Assembly: GCA_965651935.1 (NCBI GenBank)
Contig: CBFGTC010000010.1
Location: 1 to 64,000, forward strand
DNA: 64,000 nucleotides
From: JAFEDN01 sp965651935
GTDB taxonomy: Bacteria; Pseudomonadota; Gammaproteobacteria; Coxiellales; Coxiellaceae
Direction of reading: 5' to 3'
Positions 17,054 through 27,500 of this stretch are shown in pieces. The translations under genes were made by a program, and so were the position numbers. The notes beneath the pieces are model-generated. The model worked only from the letters and a program-made list of their open reading frames with translations, ran no database searches and was not told where the DNA came from. Position 1 is the stretch's first letter. Each line of letters opens with the position of its first letter.

Positions 17054-19141
17054 CTAACCTTTCTTTTTAATCACCGCGTCAGCGATATTTGTTGGAGCCT
17101 CTAAATATTTTAAAAACTCCATCGTATAGGTTGCCCGTCCTTGACTTAACGATCGCAAGTCGGTGGCATAGCCAAACATTTCTGCTAATGGCACTTCTGC
17201 ATTCACTAATTTACCGGCTGGATTTTCATCCATACCTTGAATCACACCACGGCGACGATTCAAATCGCCAACCACGTCACCCATATAATCTTCCGGTGTG
17301 ACTACTTCTACTTTCATAATGGGTTCTAGAAGGACAGGGTTGGCTTTAAGCGCGCCTTCTTTAAAACCGATAGAACCCGCGATTTTAAATGCCATTTCAC
17401 TGGAGTCTACATCGTGGTAAGAACCTTCGAATAACGTGACCTTGACATCGACAACAGGGTAGCCTGCCAGGATACCATTTTCCATCTGCTCTTGTACACC
17501 CTTTCCAACCGCTGGGATGAATTCTTTCGGAATAACGCCACCGACGATAGCGTTAACGAATTCAAAACCTGCGCCACGCTCTTGAGGCTCGATGCGTAGC
17601 CAAACGTGACCGTATTGACCACGTCCACCGGTTTGACGAATATATTTAGATTCATGTTCAACTGATTTACGAATGGTTTCACGATAAGCCACACGGGGTT
17701 TACCCACATTGGCTTCCACTTTAAATTCACGACGCATGCGGTCTACGATGATTTCCAGATGCAATTCACCCATCCCTTCAATGATGGTTTGACCCGATTC
17801 AGGATCGGTGTGCACACGGAAAGAAGGATCTTCGTGAGCTAATTTGCCCAAGGCAATGCCCATTTTTTCTTGATCGCCTTTGGTTTTAGGTTCCACTGCC
17901 ACAGAAATAACCGGGTCTGGGAACTCCATTCTTTCTAAACGGATTAAATTTTCAGGATCACATAAGGTGTCACCGGTGGTGACATCTTTTAAACCCACAC
18001 AAGCAGCAATATCACCCGCACGAACTTCTCTGATCTCTTCGCGAGTATTTGCATGCATTTGTAATAAACGGCCAATACGCTCTTTCCGATTTTTAACCGT
18101 ATTGTAAACCGCATCGCCGGACTTTAAAATGCCTGAGTAGACTCGGATAAATGTCAAGGTGCCAACATAGGGGTCGGTCATGATTTTAAAAGCCAATGCG
18201 GCAAAAGGTTCTGTTTCAGAAGGCTTGCGTAAAGCTTCTTTACCATCGTCGTCTTCACCTTTAACAGGAGGGACATCTAAGGGTGAGGGTAAATATTCTA
18301 TCACGGCGTCTAACAACGCTTGTACACCTTTATTTTTAAAAGCACTCCCGCAAAGTACGGGAACAATTTGATTGGCAATAGTCCGTTTACGTAAACCTTG
18401 GCGTATTTCTTGTTCAGACAACTCACCAGTTTCCAAATATTTTTCCATTAAAGAATCGTCGGATTCGGCAGCCGCTTCAACCATTTTTTCGCGCCATTCC
18501 TGACATTCAGCCAGCATATCTTCTGCGATTGGACGCTCTTCGAAGGTCATACCCAGGTCTGCTTCGTTCCAGTAAATGGCTTTCATGATAACCAAATCTA
18601 CCACCCCTTCAAAACGATCTTCAGCCCCGATAGGCATTTGCACGGGAATAGGATGTGCACCCAAACGTTTACGGATTTGTTCTACACAAAATAAGAAATT
18701 AGCGCCAGCCCTATCCATTTTATTAACGAAAGCTAAACGAGGAACGGCATATTTATTCGCTTGACGCCAAACAGTTTCACTTTGTGGCTCTACACCGCTG
18801 ACAGCATCAAACAAAGCGCAAGCGCCATCTAAAACTTTTAGAGACCGCTCTACTTCGATAGTGAAGTCTACGTGACCTGGAGTGTCAATGATGTTGATGC
18901 GATGCTGAGGAAATTGCTGACGCATTCCACTCCAGTAGCAGGTGGTAGCAGCGGAGGTAATGGTAATTCCACGTTCTTGTTCTTGCTCCATCCAGTCCAT
19001 AACGGCAGCGCCTTCATGAACTTCACCCATTTTATGGGAAACACCAGTGTAGAATAAAACACGTTCGGTAGTGGTTGTCTTCCCGGCGTCAATGTGCGCC
19101 ATAATACCGATGTCACGAATTTTTGTTAAATCAGTCGCCAT
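17054..19141 (-). CDS. fusA: Elongation factor G
   Basis: Translocation GTPase, 695 aa. G1 is AHIDAGKTTT, G3 is DTPGHVDF and G4 is NKMDR. Domains II to V follow, with the domain IV region GGRGQYGHVWLRIEP near residue 500. The start at 19141 (MATDLTKIRDIGIMAH) follows family convention; the frame extends 21 codons upstream into the rpsG end. The Shine-Dalgarno is weak, consistent with coupling to rpsG 7 bp upstream. Confidence 0.98.
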   Translation of the reverse strand: MATDLTKIRDIGIMAHIDAGKTTTTERVLFYTGVSHKMGEVHEGAAVMDWMEQEQERGITITSAATTCYWSGMRQQFPQHRINIIDTPGHVDFTIEVERSLKVLDGACALFDAVSGVEPQSETVWRQANKYAVPRLAFVNKMDRAGANFLFCVEQIRKRLGAHPIPVQMPIGAEDRFEGVVDLVIMKAIYWNEADLGMTFEERPIAEDMLAECQEWREKMVEAAAESDDSLMEKYLETGELSEQEIRQGLRKRTIANQIVPVLCGSAFKNKGVQALLDAVIEYLPSPLDVPPVKGEDDDGKEALRKPSETEPFAALAFKIMTDPYVGTLTFIRVYSGILKSGDAVYNTVKNRKERIGRLLQMHANTREEIREVRAGDIAACVGLKDVTTGDTLCDPENLIRLERMEFPDPVISVAVEPKTKGDQEKMGIALGKLAHEDPSFRVHTDPESGQTIIEGMGELHLEIIVDRMRREFKVEANVGKPRVAYRETIRKSVEHESKYIRQTGGRGQYGHVWLRIEPQERGAGFEFVNAIVGGVIPKEFIPAVGKGVQEQMENGILAGYPVVDVKVTLFEGSYHDVDSSEMAFKIAGSIGFKEGALKANPVLLEPIMKVEVVTPEDYMGDVVGDLNRRRGVIQGMDENPAGKLVNAEVPLAEMFGYATDLRSLSQGRATYTMEFLKYLEAPTNIADAVIKKKG

Positions 19142-19148
19142 TTTTTTA

Positions 19149-19754
19149 TTACCAACGATAGTGAGCAAATGCTTGATTTGCTTTAGCCATACGATGAACG
19201 TCATCGCGTTTCTTTACTGCGCCACCACGACCGGCTATAGCATCCAAAATTTCTTGAGCCAAACGCATCATCATGCCTTTTTGACTACGTTGACCTGCGT
19301 ATTCAACCAACCATCGCATTGCCAATGCAATGCGACGATTTTCACGAATTTCCACAGGAACTTGATAGGTAGACCCTCCCACTCGGCGAGACTTGACTTC
19401 CACCAGAGGAGTAACGTTTTCCAGCGCTTTTTTAAACGCTCTTATCGCCGCAGCCCGAGCCTCTTCGTTATTGCGGATATTAGCGCCGCTGGGTAGTCTG
19501 CGACCGCCGCCGCCTTGCCCACCATGACCGCCGCCGCCTTGACCGCCTTGGTCTCCACCGCCATCGCCTTCACCATCACCGCTAAAATGCCCTACGCTTT
19601 TGACCACTTGATCTAAGGCGCCATAAACCACTTTTTCAGCTATGGATTTTTTCCCGTTACGCATAACGGTATTGATAAATTTGGCCAGTAAAACACTGTG
19701 GAACAACGGATCAGGCAAAATTTCACGTCTTGGGGCTGCTTTTCTTCTTGGCAT
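19149..19754 (-). CDS. rpsG: Ribosomal protein S7 with a glycine-rich internal insertion
   Basis: Primary binder of the 16S 3' domain, contacting E-site tRNA and the mRNA exit. At 201 aa it is about 45 residues longer than the 156-179 residue E. coli proteins. Residues 1-53 and 106-201 align with standard S7 (ILPDP, SRRVGGSTYQVPVEI, KKRDDVHRMAKANQAFAHYRW; each continuous part is conserved). Residues about 54-105 are extra: an acidic and Gly/Gln-rich tract with a repeat unit GGQGGGGHGGQGGGG, then a basic, Asn/Ala-rich segment. The insert falls in the loop between the first helices, on the solvent side. The DNA is in frame at both junctions, so a frameshift artefact is unlikely. Confidence 0.96.
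   Translation of the reverse strand: MPRRKAAPRREILPDPLFHSVLLAKFINTVMRNGKKSIAEKVVYGALDQVVKSVGHFSGDGEGDGGGDQGGQGGGGHGGQGGGGRRLPSGANIRNNEEARAAAIRAFKKALENVTPLVEVKSRRVGGSTYQVPVEIRENRRIALAMRWLVEYAGQRSQKGMMMRLAQEILDAIAGRGGAVKKRDDVHRMAKANQAFAHYRW
19440..19595 (-). repeat. Low-complexity GC-rich tract encoding the S7 insertion
   Basis: The tract includes two near-identical copies of GACCGCCGCCGCCTTG about 24 bases apart on the plus strand, plus shorter CCGCC units. Local GC content is clearly above the surroundings. Repeat slippage is a plausible origin. Confidence 0.7.
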
Positions 19755-19766
19755 AATTTTATTCTC

Positions 19767-20141
19767 TTATTCTTTCGGTTTCTTTTCACCGTATTTAGAA
19801 CGTCCACGTCGACGTCCTGATACTCCCGCAGTATCTAAACTACCACGGACCACGTGATATCGAACACCAGGCAAGTCTTTTACACGACCGCCACGAATGA
19901 GCACCACTGAGTGCTCTTGTAAATTATGCCCTTCACCACCGATGTAAGAGGTCACTTCTGCGCCATTGGTCAAACGCACACGGGCTACTTTTCTTAACGC
20001 CGAATTAGGTTTTTTAGGCGTGGTGGTATATACACGAGTACATACGCCTCTGCGTTGGGGACAACCTTCCAGAGCAGGAACCGTGCTTTTTTTAGCTTGG
20101 CTCTTGCGAGGTTTTCGTACTAATTGGTTAATTCTTGCCAT
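19767..20141 (-). CDS. rpsL: Ribosomal protein S12
   Basis: Decoding-centre protein of 124 aa. Lysines of TTPKKPNSALRK and of GGRVKDLPGVRYH, the streptomycin-resistance positions, are wild type. The Asp of the second motif, which RimO methylthiolates, is present. The ATG at 20141 follows GGAGAG (20151-20156); a TTG nine bases upstream is rejected. The ribosome binding site touches the T-run of an upstream hairpin. Confidence 0.98.
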   Translation of the reverse strand: MARINQLVRKPRKSQAKKSTVPALEGCPQRRGVCTRVYTTTPKKPNSALRKVARVRLTNGAEVTSYIGGEGHNLQEHSVVLIRGGRVKDLPGVRYHVVRGSLDTAGVSGRRRGRSKYGEKKPKE

Positions 20142-20156
20142 GCAATTCAACTCTCC

Positions 20157-20188
20157 AAAAAAAAATTCCCCTGTCTAACATGACAGGG
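20157..20188 (-). terminator. Terminator-like hairpin in the rpsL leader (rpoC terminator or str attenuator)
   Basis: On the minus strand the stem is CCCTGTC / GACAGGG with a 6-base loop, then GAA and nine T. That is a complete intrinsic terminator. The T-run ends at the rpsL Shine-Dalgarno itself. The predicted start point of the promoter at 20195-20223 is at about 20188, the first base of the stem. Every transcript that reaches rpsL, from rpoC read-through or from the local promoter, must therefore cross it. Confidence 0.7.
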
Positions 20189-20194
20189 TGCGTC

Positions 20195-20223
20195 ATTCTA
20201 AATAAGGTAGTCACCATTGTCAA
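20195..20223 (-). promoter_or_regulatory. Sigma-70 promoter of the str operon
   Basis: On the minus strand a perfect TTGACA (20218-20223) and TAGAAT (20195-20200) are separated by exactly 17 bp, the optimum. It is the strongest promoter match in the super-cluster. It lies in the rpoC-rpsL gap and should drive rpsL-rpsG-fusA-tuf and onwards. Confidence 0.8.
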
Positions 20224-20254
20224 CGGCTTTTACCCTCTTTTTTTGTAATTTTTA

Positions 20255-23200
20255 TTACCCTTCTTCGCCCGCGCCACGCTTTAAAGCTTGACTCAAGGCT
20301 TTTTCCGCTTCAGCAGCTGCTTCTTGTGAAGTAGGGGCCGCCGGAGCTGGTTCTGCTACTCCATTTTCAGCTTTCTTGCGCCGCATTGAATGGTAGGCGT
20401 GACCCGTTCCTGCTGGGATTAAACGGCCCACCATGACATTCTCTTTGAGACCTCGCAGTTCGTCACGTTTACCTGCCACAGAAGCTCCCGTCAGAACGCG
20501 GGTGGTTTCTTGGAAGGAAGCCGCTGATAAGAACGAATCCGTGGCCAAGGAAGCTTTAGTAATACCCAATAAAACCGGTTCAAATGTGGCCGGTACGCCT
20601 TTTTTCTTGGCAATTTCTTCATTTTCTATATCAATGCGATAGCGTTCCACTTGCTCGCCTTTAATGAAACTGGAGTCGCCAGGTTCTTTTACTTCCACTT
20701 TTCTGAGCATTTGACGGACGATGACCTCAATGTGTTTATCATTAATTTTGACACCTTGCAGACGATAAACTTCTTGTACTTCATCTACAATGTAATTCGC
20801 CAAAGCATTAACACCCAATAAACGTAAAACGTCATGAGGATCGGTTGAGCCATCAGCAATGACTTCACCTTTAGTGACCGTTTCACCTTCAAATACGGCG
20901 ATTCGTCGCCATTTGGGAATCAATTGCTCAAATTTTTCCCCGTTTGGCGCGGTAATAATCAGACGTCCTTTTTCTTTGGTATCCCGGCCAAAGCTGATTA
21001 CGCCCGAAATTTCTGCCAAAATGGCAGCGTCTTTAGGCCGGCGCGCTTCAAATAAATCAGCTACTCTGGGTAAACCCCCGGTAATGTCGCGAGTTTTTGA
21101 CGCTTCTTGAGGGATACGCGCCAATACATCACCCACTTCGACTTTTTGACCGTCGTCTTTACTGATAATGGTGCCTTCAGACAAAAAGTAATGCGCCGGA
21201 ATGCTAGAACCCGGCAAGCACACGTCTTTGCCTTTGTCATCTACTAATTTCAACATGGGCCGCAATTCTTTACCGCTCACGCCACGTTGACGGCTAGCGG
21301 TCACCACTATACTACTTAAACCGGTAAGCTCATCGGTTTGACGGCTCATGGTCACCCCTTCCACTAAATCGACTAATGCTAATTTTCCAGCCACTTCAGT
21401 AATGATGGGGTGGGTATGTGGATCCCATTGCGCCACGATTTGACCACTTTTAACTTCGCTGCCGTCACGCACGTTTAAGGTGGCGCCGTAGGGTACTTTA
21501 TATTGTTCCCGCTCCGCACCATGGATATCGTGAACGATCAAAGCGCCGGAACGTGAAACTGCAACGATATGGCCATCGGCTTGTTTTACGGTTTTTAAAT
21601 TTTGTAAACGCACCGTACCGTCTACTTTAACTTGAATGTTATTGATCGCAGTGGTCCGTGAAGCCGCACCGCCGATGTGGAAGGTACGCATGGTTAACTG
21701 TGTTCCGGGTTCACCGATGGACTGGGCCGCAACTACGCCGACTGCTTCACCGACATTGACTAAATGTCCGCGGGCTAAATCACGTCCATAACACAAAGCG
21801 CACACACCATAACGAGTTTCACACGTGATGGTGGAACGAACACGCACGCTGTCAATATTACGCGATTCTAAAATCGCAATTTCTTTCTCATCCAATAACG
21901 TGCCAATAGGCATAATTTCCGATTTTGTTTTCGGATCAATGACCGGTTCGGATAAAACCCGGCCTAAAACCCGTTCGGACAAGGGTTCAACCACATCCCC
22001 GCCTTCAATGTGAGGGCGCATTTCAATGCCAACACCCGTGCCACAATCGTTTTCCGTAACCATTAAATCTTGCGCCACGTCGACTAATCGGCGAGTTAAA
22101 TAACCGGAGTTAGCTGTTTTTAACGCCGTATCCGCCAACCCCTTACGGGCGCCGTGGGTAGAAGTGAAGTATTGTCCTACTGTTAAGCCTTCGCGGAAAT
22201 TGGCGGTAATGGGGGTTTCAATAATGCTACCGTCAGGACGGGCCATCAAACCTCGCATACCGGCTAATTGGCGGATCTGAGTAGCGGAACCCCGAGCGCC
22301 GGAATCGGCCATCATCCACACCGCATTAAATGCGCCTTCGGATGCCGAAATTTCCGACATCATGGCTTTGGCCACTAATTCAGTCGTATGCGACCAAATG
22401 TCTACCACTTTACTGTATCTTTCACCTCGGGTAACTAAACCGGACGAGTATTGTTGCTCAATATCTCGCACCTCGTTTTCAGCTCGGGCTATAATTTCGG
22501 CTTTTTCTTTAGGAACGACTAAATCGTTAATCCCGATAGAAACACCAGAATAAGTTGCATAACGAAAGCCGGTGTACATCAATTGATCGGCAAAAACAAC
22601 AGTCTCTTTTAAGCCCAGTTGACGATAAGATTCATTGAGTAGATGCGAAATCATTTTTTTAGTCATGGGGCGATCTATCAGACTAAATGACAGCCCTTTA
22701 GGAACGATTTCCCATAACAAAACCCGGCCAACTGTAGTTTCTAAGACCTGATTTTCGCCGTTGATTTCCAATCGCACCTTAACACGAGCATGGATATCGG
22801 CTTGTTTACTTTGGTAAGCGCGCGCGACTTCCGCAGGACCGGAGAAGACCATGCCTTCGCCTAGTACGCCCGCTTTATCTCGAGTCATGTAATACAATCC
22901 CAACACCACGTCTTGGGTAGGAACAATAATCGGTTCCCCGTTAGCAGGATGAAGTACATTATTGGTGGACATCATCAAAGATCTGGCTTCCAATTGCGCT
23001 TCTAAAGTCAATGGGACGTGCACAGCCATTTGGTCACCGTCGAAGTCGGCGTTGTAGGCAGTACAAACTAAAGGATGGAGTTGGATGGCTTTGCCTTCTA
23101 CCAATACCGGTTCAAATGCTTGGATACCTAATCGGTGTAGGGTAGGCGCGCGGTTGAGCAATACGGGATGCTCGCGGATCACCTCGGCTAATATATCCCA

Positions 23201-24424
23201 AACTTCAGGCACTTCGGTTTCTACCAAGCGTTTTGCTGCTTTAATGGTGGTCACTAAACCACGGCGTTGCAGTTTACTAAAAATAAACGGTTTGAATAAT
23301 TCTAACGCCATACGTTTAGGGAGTCCGCATTGATGCAGCTTCAATTCTGGCCCCACCACGATAACAGAACGGCCTGAGTAATCCACACGTTTACCCAATA
23401 AATTTTGACGGAAGCGCCCCCCTTTACCTTTGATCATGTCTGCCAAAGATTTCAATGGTCGACGATTTGAGCCTAGAATAGCGCGGCCACGTCGGCCATT
23501 GTCTAATAAAGCATCGACGGCTTCTTGCAACATGCGTTTTTCATTGCGGACAATGATATCGGGTGCATTTAAATCTAATAGACGTTTTAAGCGATTGTTT
23601 CGATTGATGACCCGGCGGTATAGATCATTTAAATCGGAAGTCGCGAACCGGCCTCCATCTAATGGTACTAAAGGCCGCAAGTCAGGTGGTAGCACGGGTA
23701 AAACCGTGAGCACCATCCATTCCGGTTTATTGCCAGAAGCAATGAAATCATTCATGATTTTTAATCGCTTCCTTAATTTAGCGATTTTGGTTTCAGAGCT
23801 AGTCGTAAATAATTCTTCTTGTAATTTTTTAACGTCTTCTTCTAAGTTAATTTCACGCAATAAACGCTCAATGGCTTCAGCACCCATCAGTGCTTCAAAT
23901 TCATCGCCATACTCTTCAATCGCATCTAAATAGGCTTCTTCTGATAATAATTGCCCTTTATCCAGCGTGGTCATCCCCGGATCAACGACGACGAAGGCTT
24001 CAAAATACAGGATTCTTTCAATATCGCGCAAGGTCATGTCCAGCATCAGACCGATACGGGAAGGCAAAGATTTTAAATACCAAATATGCGCTACGGGACA
24101 AGATAATTCGATATGGCCCATGCGATCACGGCGGACTTTGGTCAATGTGACTTCTACTCCGCATTTTTCACAAACCACACCGCGGTGTTTGAGGCGCTTG
24201 TACTTACCGCACAGACATTCGTAATCTTTAATCGGACCGAAGATTTTCGCACAGAAAAGTCCGTCACGTTCCGGTTTGAAAGTGCGGTAGTTAATGGTTT
24301 CGGGTTTTTTGACCTCGCCAAATGACCAGGAACGGATGTTATCGGGAGAAGCCAAGCGAATTCGCAATGCGTCAAATTCATCAACCGCGTGGTCGACTTT
24401 TATTTGTTTGAGTAGATCTTTCAA
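20255..24424 (-). CDS. rpoC: RNA polymerase beta' subunit
   Basis: Catalytic largest subunit, 1389 aa. The catalytic magnesium motif NADFDGDQMAVHVPL is intact. The N-terminal zinc cysteines are in YECLCGKYK and VVCEKCGVEV. The second zinc site is TCETRYGVCALCYGRDL, and the trigger loop region has GEPGTQLTMRTFHIGG. It is followed by an Ala/Pro/Glu-rich tail (about residues 1355-1389), somewhat longer than usual. It starts 84 bp after rpoB. Confidence 0.98.
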   Translation of the reverse strand: MKDLLKQIKVDHAVDEFDALRIRLASPDNIRSWSFGEVKKPETINYRTFKPERDGLFCAKIFGPIKDYECLCGKYKRLKHRGVVCEKCGVEVTLTKVRRDRMGHIELSCPVAHIWYLKSLPSRIGLMLDMTLRDIERILYFEAFVVVDPGMTTLDKGQLLSEEAYLDAIEEYGDEFEALMGAEAIERLLREINLEEDVKKLQEELFTTSSETKIAKLRKRLKIMNDFIASGNKPEWMVLTVLPVLPPDLRPLVPLDGGRFATSDLNDLYRRVINRNNRLKRLLDLNAPDIIVRNEKRMLQEAVDALLDNGRRGRAILGSNRRPLKSLADMIKGKGGRFRQNLLGKRVDYSGRSVIVVGPELKLHQCGLPKRMALELFKPFIFSKLQRRGLVTTIKAAKRLVETEVPEVWDILAEVIREHPVLLNRAPTLHRLGIQAFEPVLVEGKAIQLHPLVCTAYNADFDGDQMAVHVPLTLEAQLEARSLMMSTNNVLHPANGEPIIVPTQDVVLGLYYMTRDKAGVLGEGMVFSGPAEVARAYQSKQADIHARVKVRLEINGENQVLETTVGRVLLWEIVPKGLSFSLIDRPMTKKMISHLLNESYRQLGLKETVVFADQLMYTGFRYATYSGVSIGINDLVVPKEKAEIIARAENEVRDIEQQYSSGLVTRGERYSKVVDIWSHTTELVAKAMMSEISASEGAFNAVWMMADSGARGSATQIRQLAGMRGLMARPDGSIIETPITANFREGLTVGQYFTSTHGARKGLADTALKTANSGYLTRRLVDVAQDLMVTENDCGTGVGIEMRPHIEGGDVVEPLSERVLGRVLSEPVIDPKTKSEIMPIGTLLDEKEIAILESRNIDSVRVRSTITCETRYGVCALCYGRDLARGHLVNVGEAVGVVAAQSIGEPGTQLTMRTFHIGGAASRTTAINNIQVKVDGTVRLQNLKTVKQADGHIVAVSRSGALIVHDIHGAEREQYKVPYGATLNVRDGSEVKSGQIVAQWDPHTHPIITEVAGKLALVDLVEGVTMSRQTDELTGLSSIVVTASRQRGVSGKELRPMLKLVDDKGKDVCLPGSSIPAHYFLSEGTIISKDDGQKVEVGDVLARIPQEASKTRDITGGLPRVADLFEARRPKDAAILAEISGVISFGRDTKEKGRLIITAPNGEKFEQLIPKWRRIAVFEGETVTKGEVIADGSTDPHDVLRLLGVNALANYIVDEVQEVYRLQGVKINDKHIEVIVRQMLRKVEVKEPGDSSFIKGEQVERYRIDIENEEIAKKKGVPATFEPVLLGITKASLATDSFLSAASFQETTRVLTGASVAGKRDELRGLKENVMVGRLIPAGTGHAYHSMRRKKAENGVAEPAPAAPTSQEAAAEAEKALSQALKRGAGEEG

Positions 24425-24508
24425 AGTATATTCTCCAGGGTGTTTTGACCCTCGCCTCGGCGAAGCCGTTGCGCGGAATCAATGGGTTTTTTAAGTTCTA
24501 ATCTCGTT

Positions 24509-27500
24509 TTATTCACTTTCGAGAGTAATGTCTATTCCCAATGAACGGATTTCTTTCACCAACACATTGAATGACTCCGGCATACCGGCATCCATTTTGT
24601 GGTTACCATCGACAATGTTTTTATACATGCGGGTACGGCCATTCACGTCATCTGATTTCACCGTTAACATTTCCTGTAAAGTGTAGGCTGCGCCATAAGC
24701 TTGTAAAGCCCATACTTCCATTTCTCCAAAACGTTGACCACCGAATTGAGCCTTACCACCTAAAGGTTGTTGGGTCACTAAGCTGTATGAACCGGTGGAA
24801 CGTGCATGCATTTTATCATCTACTAAGTGATTCAATTTGAGCATGTACATATAACCCACGGTAATCGGTCTCTCGAACGGTTCACCGGTGCGACCGTCAA
24901 TTAACTTGGTTTGACCACTTTCAGGCAAGCCCGCTAATTTAAGCAACTCACGGATTTCCGCTTCACTGGCGCCGTCGAATACGGGAGTACTGACCGGTAC
25001 GCCTTTTTTTAAATTACCGGCGAGTTCAAATACTTCTTTATCGGTTAAAGCAAATGAATCGATTTTATGTTCCTTACTCACACCATAGATTGGATCCAGT
25101 AATTTTCGCAGTTGATCCGCGCTGGGATTTTGCTGTAGCAAATCTCCAATTTTCTTACCTAATCCTTTCGCTGCCCAGCCTAAATGGGTTTCTAAAATTT
25201 GACCGATATTCATACGGGAAGGCACGCCTAGCGGATTCAATACGATATCAACCGGGGTGCCGTCTTCTAAATAAGGCATGTCTTCAATCGGTACGATAGT
25301 GGAAATAACGCCTTTATTTCCATGTCGGCCTGCCATTTTATCGCCGGGTTGAATACGACGTTTCACAGCCAGGTACACTTTGACTATTTTAATGATTCCA
25401 GGGGCCAAATCGTCGCCTTGCGCTAATTTTTGACGAGCGTCTTTCAAACGAGCGTCTCGCTCTTTACGTAAGTTTTTATAGGCATCTTGAGCGGCTTCCA
25501 TGCGGTGTTGGACTTCTTCGTCGCGCACTCGGATGTCAAACCATTTTTCATGGGGAAGTTCCTGCAGATATTCTTGAGTTATCTTGGAACCCGCCTTTAA
25601 TTTAGCAGGTCCCCCATCGGAAATTTGGTTAATCAATTGTTCCGCTAAACTACCGAACAAAGCTTCTTCCCGGATCCGCATTTCATCATTGGCATCTTTT
25701 TGCAACTTGGCAAATTTAGCTTCTTCAATCTCCAATGCACGGGCATCCTTTTTCATACCTTCACGGGTGAAGACATGGACGTCAATAACAGTCCCGTTCA
25801 TACCAGAGGGCACACGCAAGGAGCTGTCTTTTACATCCGAGGCTTTTTCACCGAAGATAGCACGTAATAGTTTTTCCTCTGGCGATAATTGAGTTTCACC
25901 TTTAGGAGTAACCTTACCAACTAAAATATCACCTGCATCAACTTCAGCTCCGACATAAACAATACCGGATTTATCCAATTTAGACAGGGCGCTTTCACCT
26001 ACATTGGGGATATCGGCAGTGACTTCTTCAGGGCCTAATTTGGTATCGCGCGAGATACAAGTCAATTCTTGGATATGGATGGTGGTGAAGCGGTCTTCTT
26101 CTACTAATTTTTCAGAAATTAAAATTGAGTCTTCGTAGTTGTAACCATTCCAAGGCATAAATGCAACTAATAGATTTTGTCCCAGCGCCAACTCGCCTAT
26201 ATCGGTGGAAGGGCCATCCGCTAATACATCCCCTATCTCAACCCGGTCACCGATGTTGACGATGGGTTGTTGGTTGATACAAGTGTTATAGTTGGAACGG
26301 TTAAATTTAGTTAAGTTGTAAATATCCACGGCGCCATTTTTTTCATTGACGGCATCCGCGTCCACTCTGACTACGATGCGGGAAGAATCGACATAATCGA
26401 CCACACCAGGACGCACTGCACTCGCGGTTACGCCGGAATCCACTGCCACAATGCGTTCAATACCGGTACCTACTAAGGGTTTTTCCGGTAAAATGGTAGG
26501 CACGGCTTGACGTTGCATGTTGGAACCCATTAACGCACGGCTGGTATCGTCATGCTCTAAAAATGGAATCAAAGCGGCGGCAACGGATACCATTTGCTGC
26601 GGTGATACGTCCATATAGTTAATATTTTCAGGCAATGTCATCGTCCATTCATTTTTATTGCGGCATAAGACTAAATCACCCGTCAAATTGCCTTCTTCAT
26701 CTACCGGGCTATTAGCTTGGGCGATGTAAAAATCACCTTCTTCAATAGCAGATAAATACGTCACTTCATTAGTCGCCTGGCCGTCGACTACTTTGCGATA
26801 CGGGCTTTCAAGAAAGCCGTATTCGTTGGTGCGAGAAAATACGGACAGTGAGTTGATCAACCCAATGTTGGGGCCTTCGGGTGTTTCAATGGGGCACAAG
26901 CGGCCATAATGGGTTGGATGCACGTCGCGCACTTCAAAGCCAGCACGTTCGCGAGTCAAGCCTCCCGGCCCTAGGGCTGAGATACGGCGTTTATGTGTAA
27001 TTTCCGATAACGGATTGTTTTGATCCATAAATTGAGATAGTTGACTGGAGCCAAAAAACTCTTTAATGGCGGCGGACACGGGCTTTGCATTCACCAAATC
27101 CTGCGGCATCATATTTTCAATGTCTGCTAAGCTCAATCGGTCTTTCACGGCGCGGTCTACACGGACTAAACCAATGCGAAACTGGTTTTCGGTCATTTCA
27201 CCTACGCTGCGAACGCGGCGATTGCCTAAATGATCAATGTCGTCTACTTCGCCTTGGCCATCGCGGATTGCAACCAACACTTTCAACACAGCCACGATAT
27301 CTTCTTTTGAAAGGACTCCTGGCCCGGTTAGTTCTTCACGCCCAACGCGACGGTTGAATTTCATTCGACCTACTGAGGACAAATCATAGCGGTCAATCGA
27401 AAAGAATAGATTATTAAATAAAGTTTCAGCGGCGTCTTTGGTCGGCGGCTCTCCTGGGCGCATAATTCGATAAATTTCAATAAGCGCTTCAAGTTGATTA

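Noticed and set aside
19149..19754. S7 insertion as a frameshift artefact
   Set aside because: Both flanks are in the same frame and fully conserved, and the insert has no stop codons in that frame.
20142..20150. Upstream TTG start for rpsL
   Set aside because: S12 proteins begin at MARINQ, and the ribosome binding site spacing favours the ATG at 20141.
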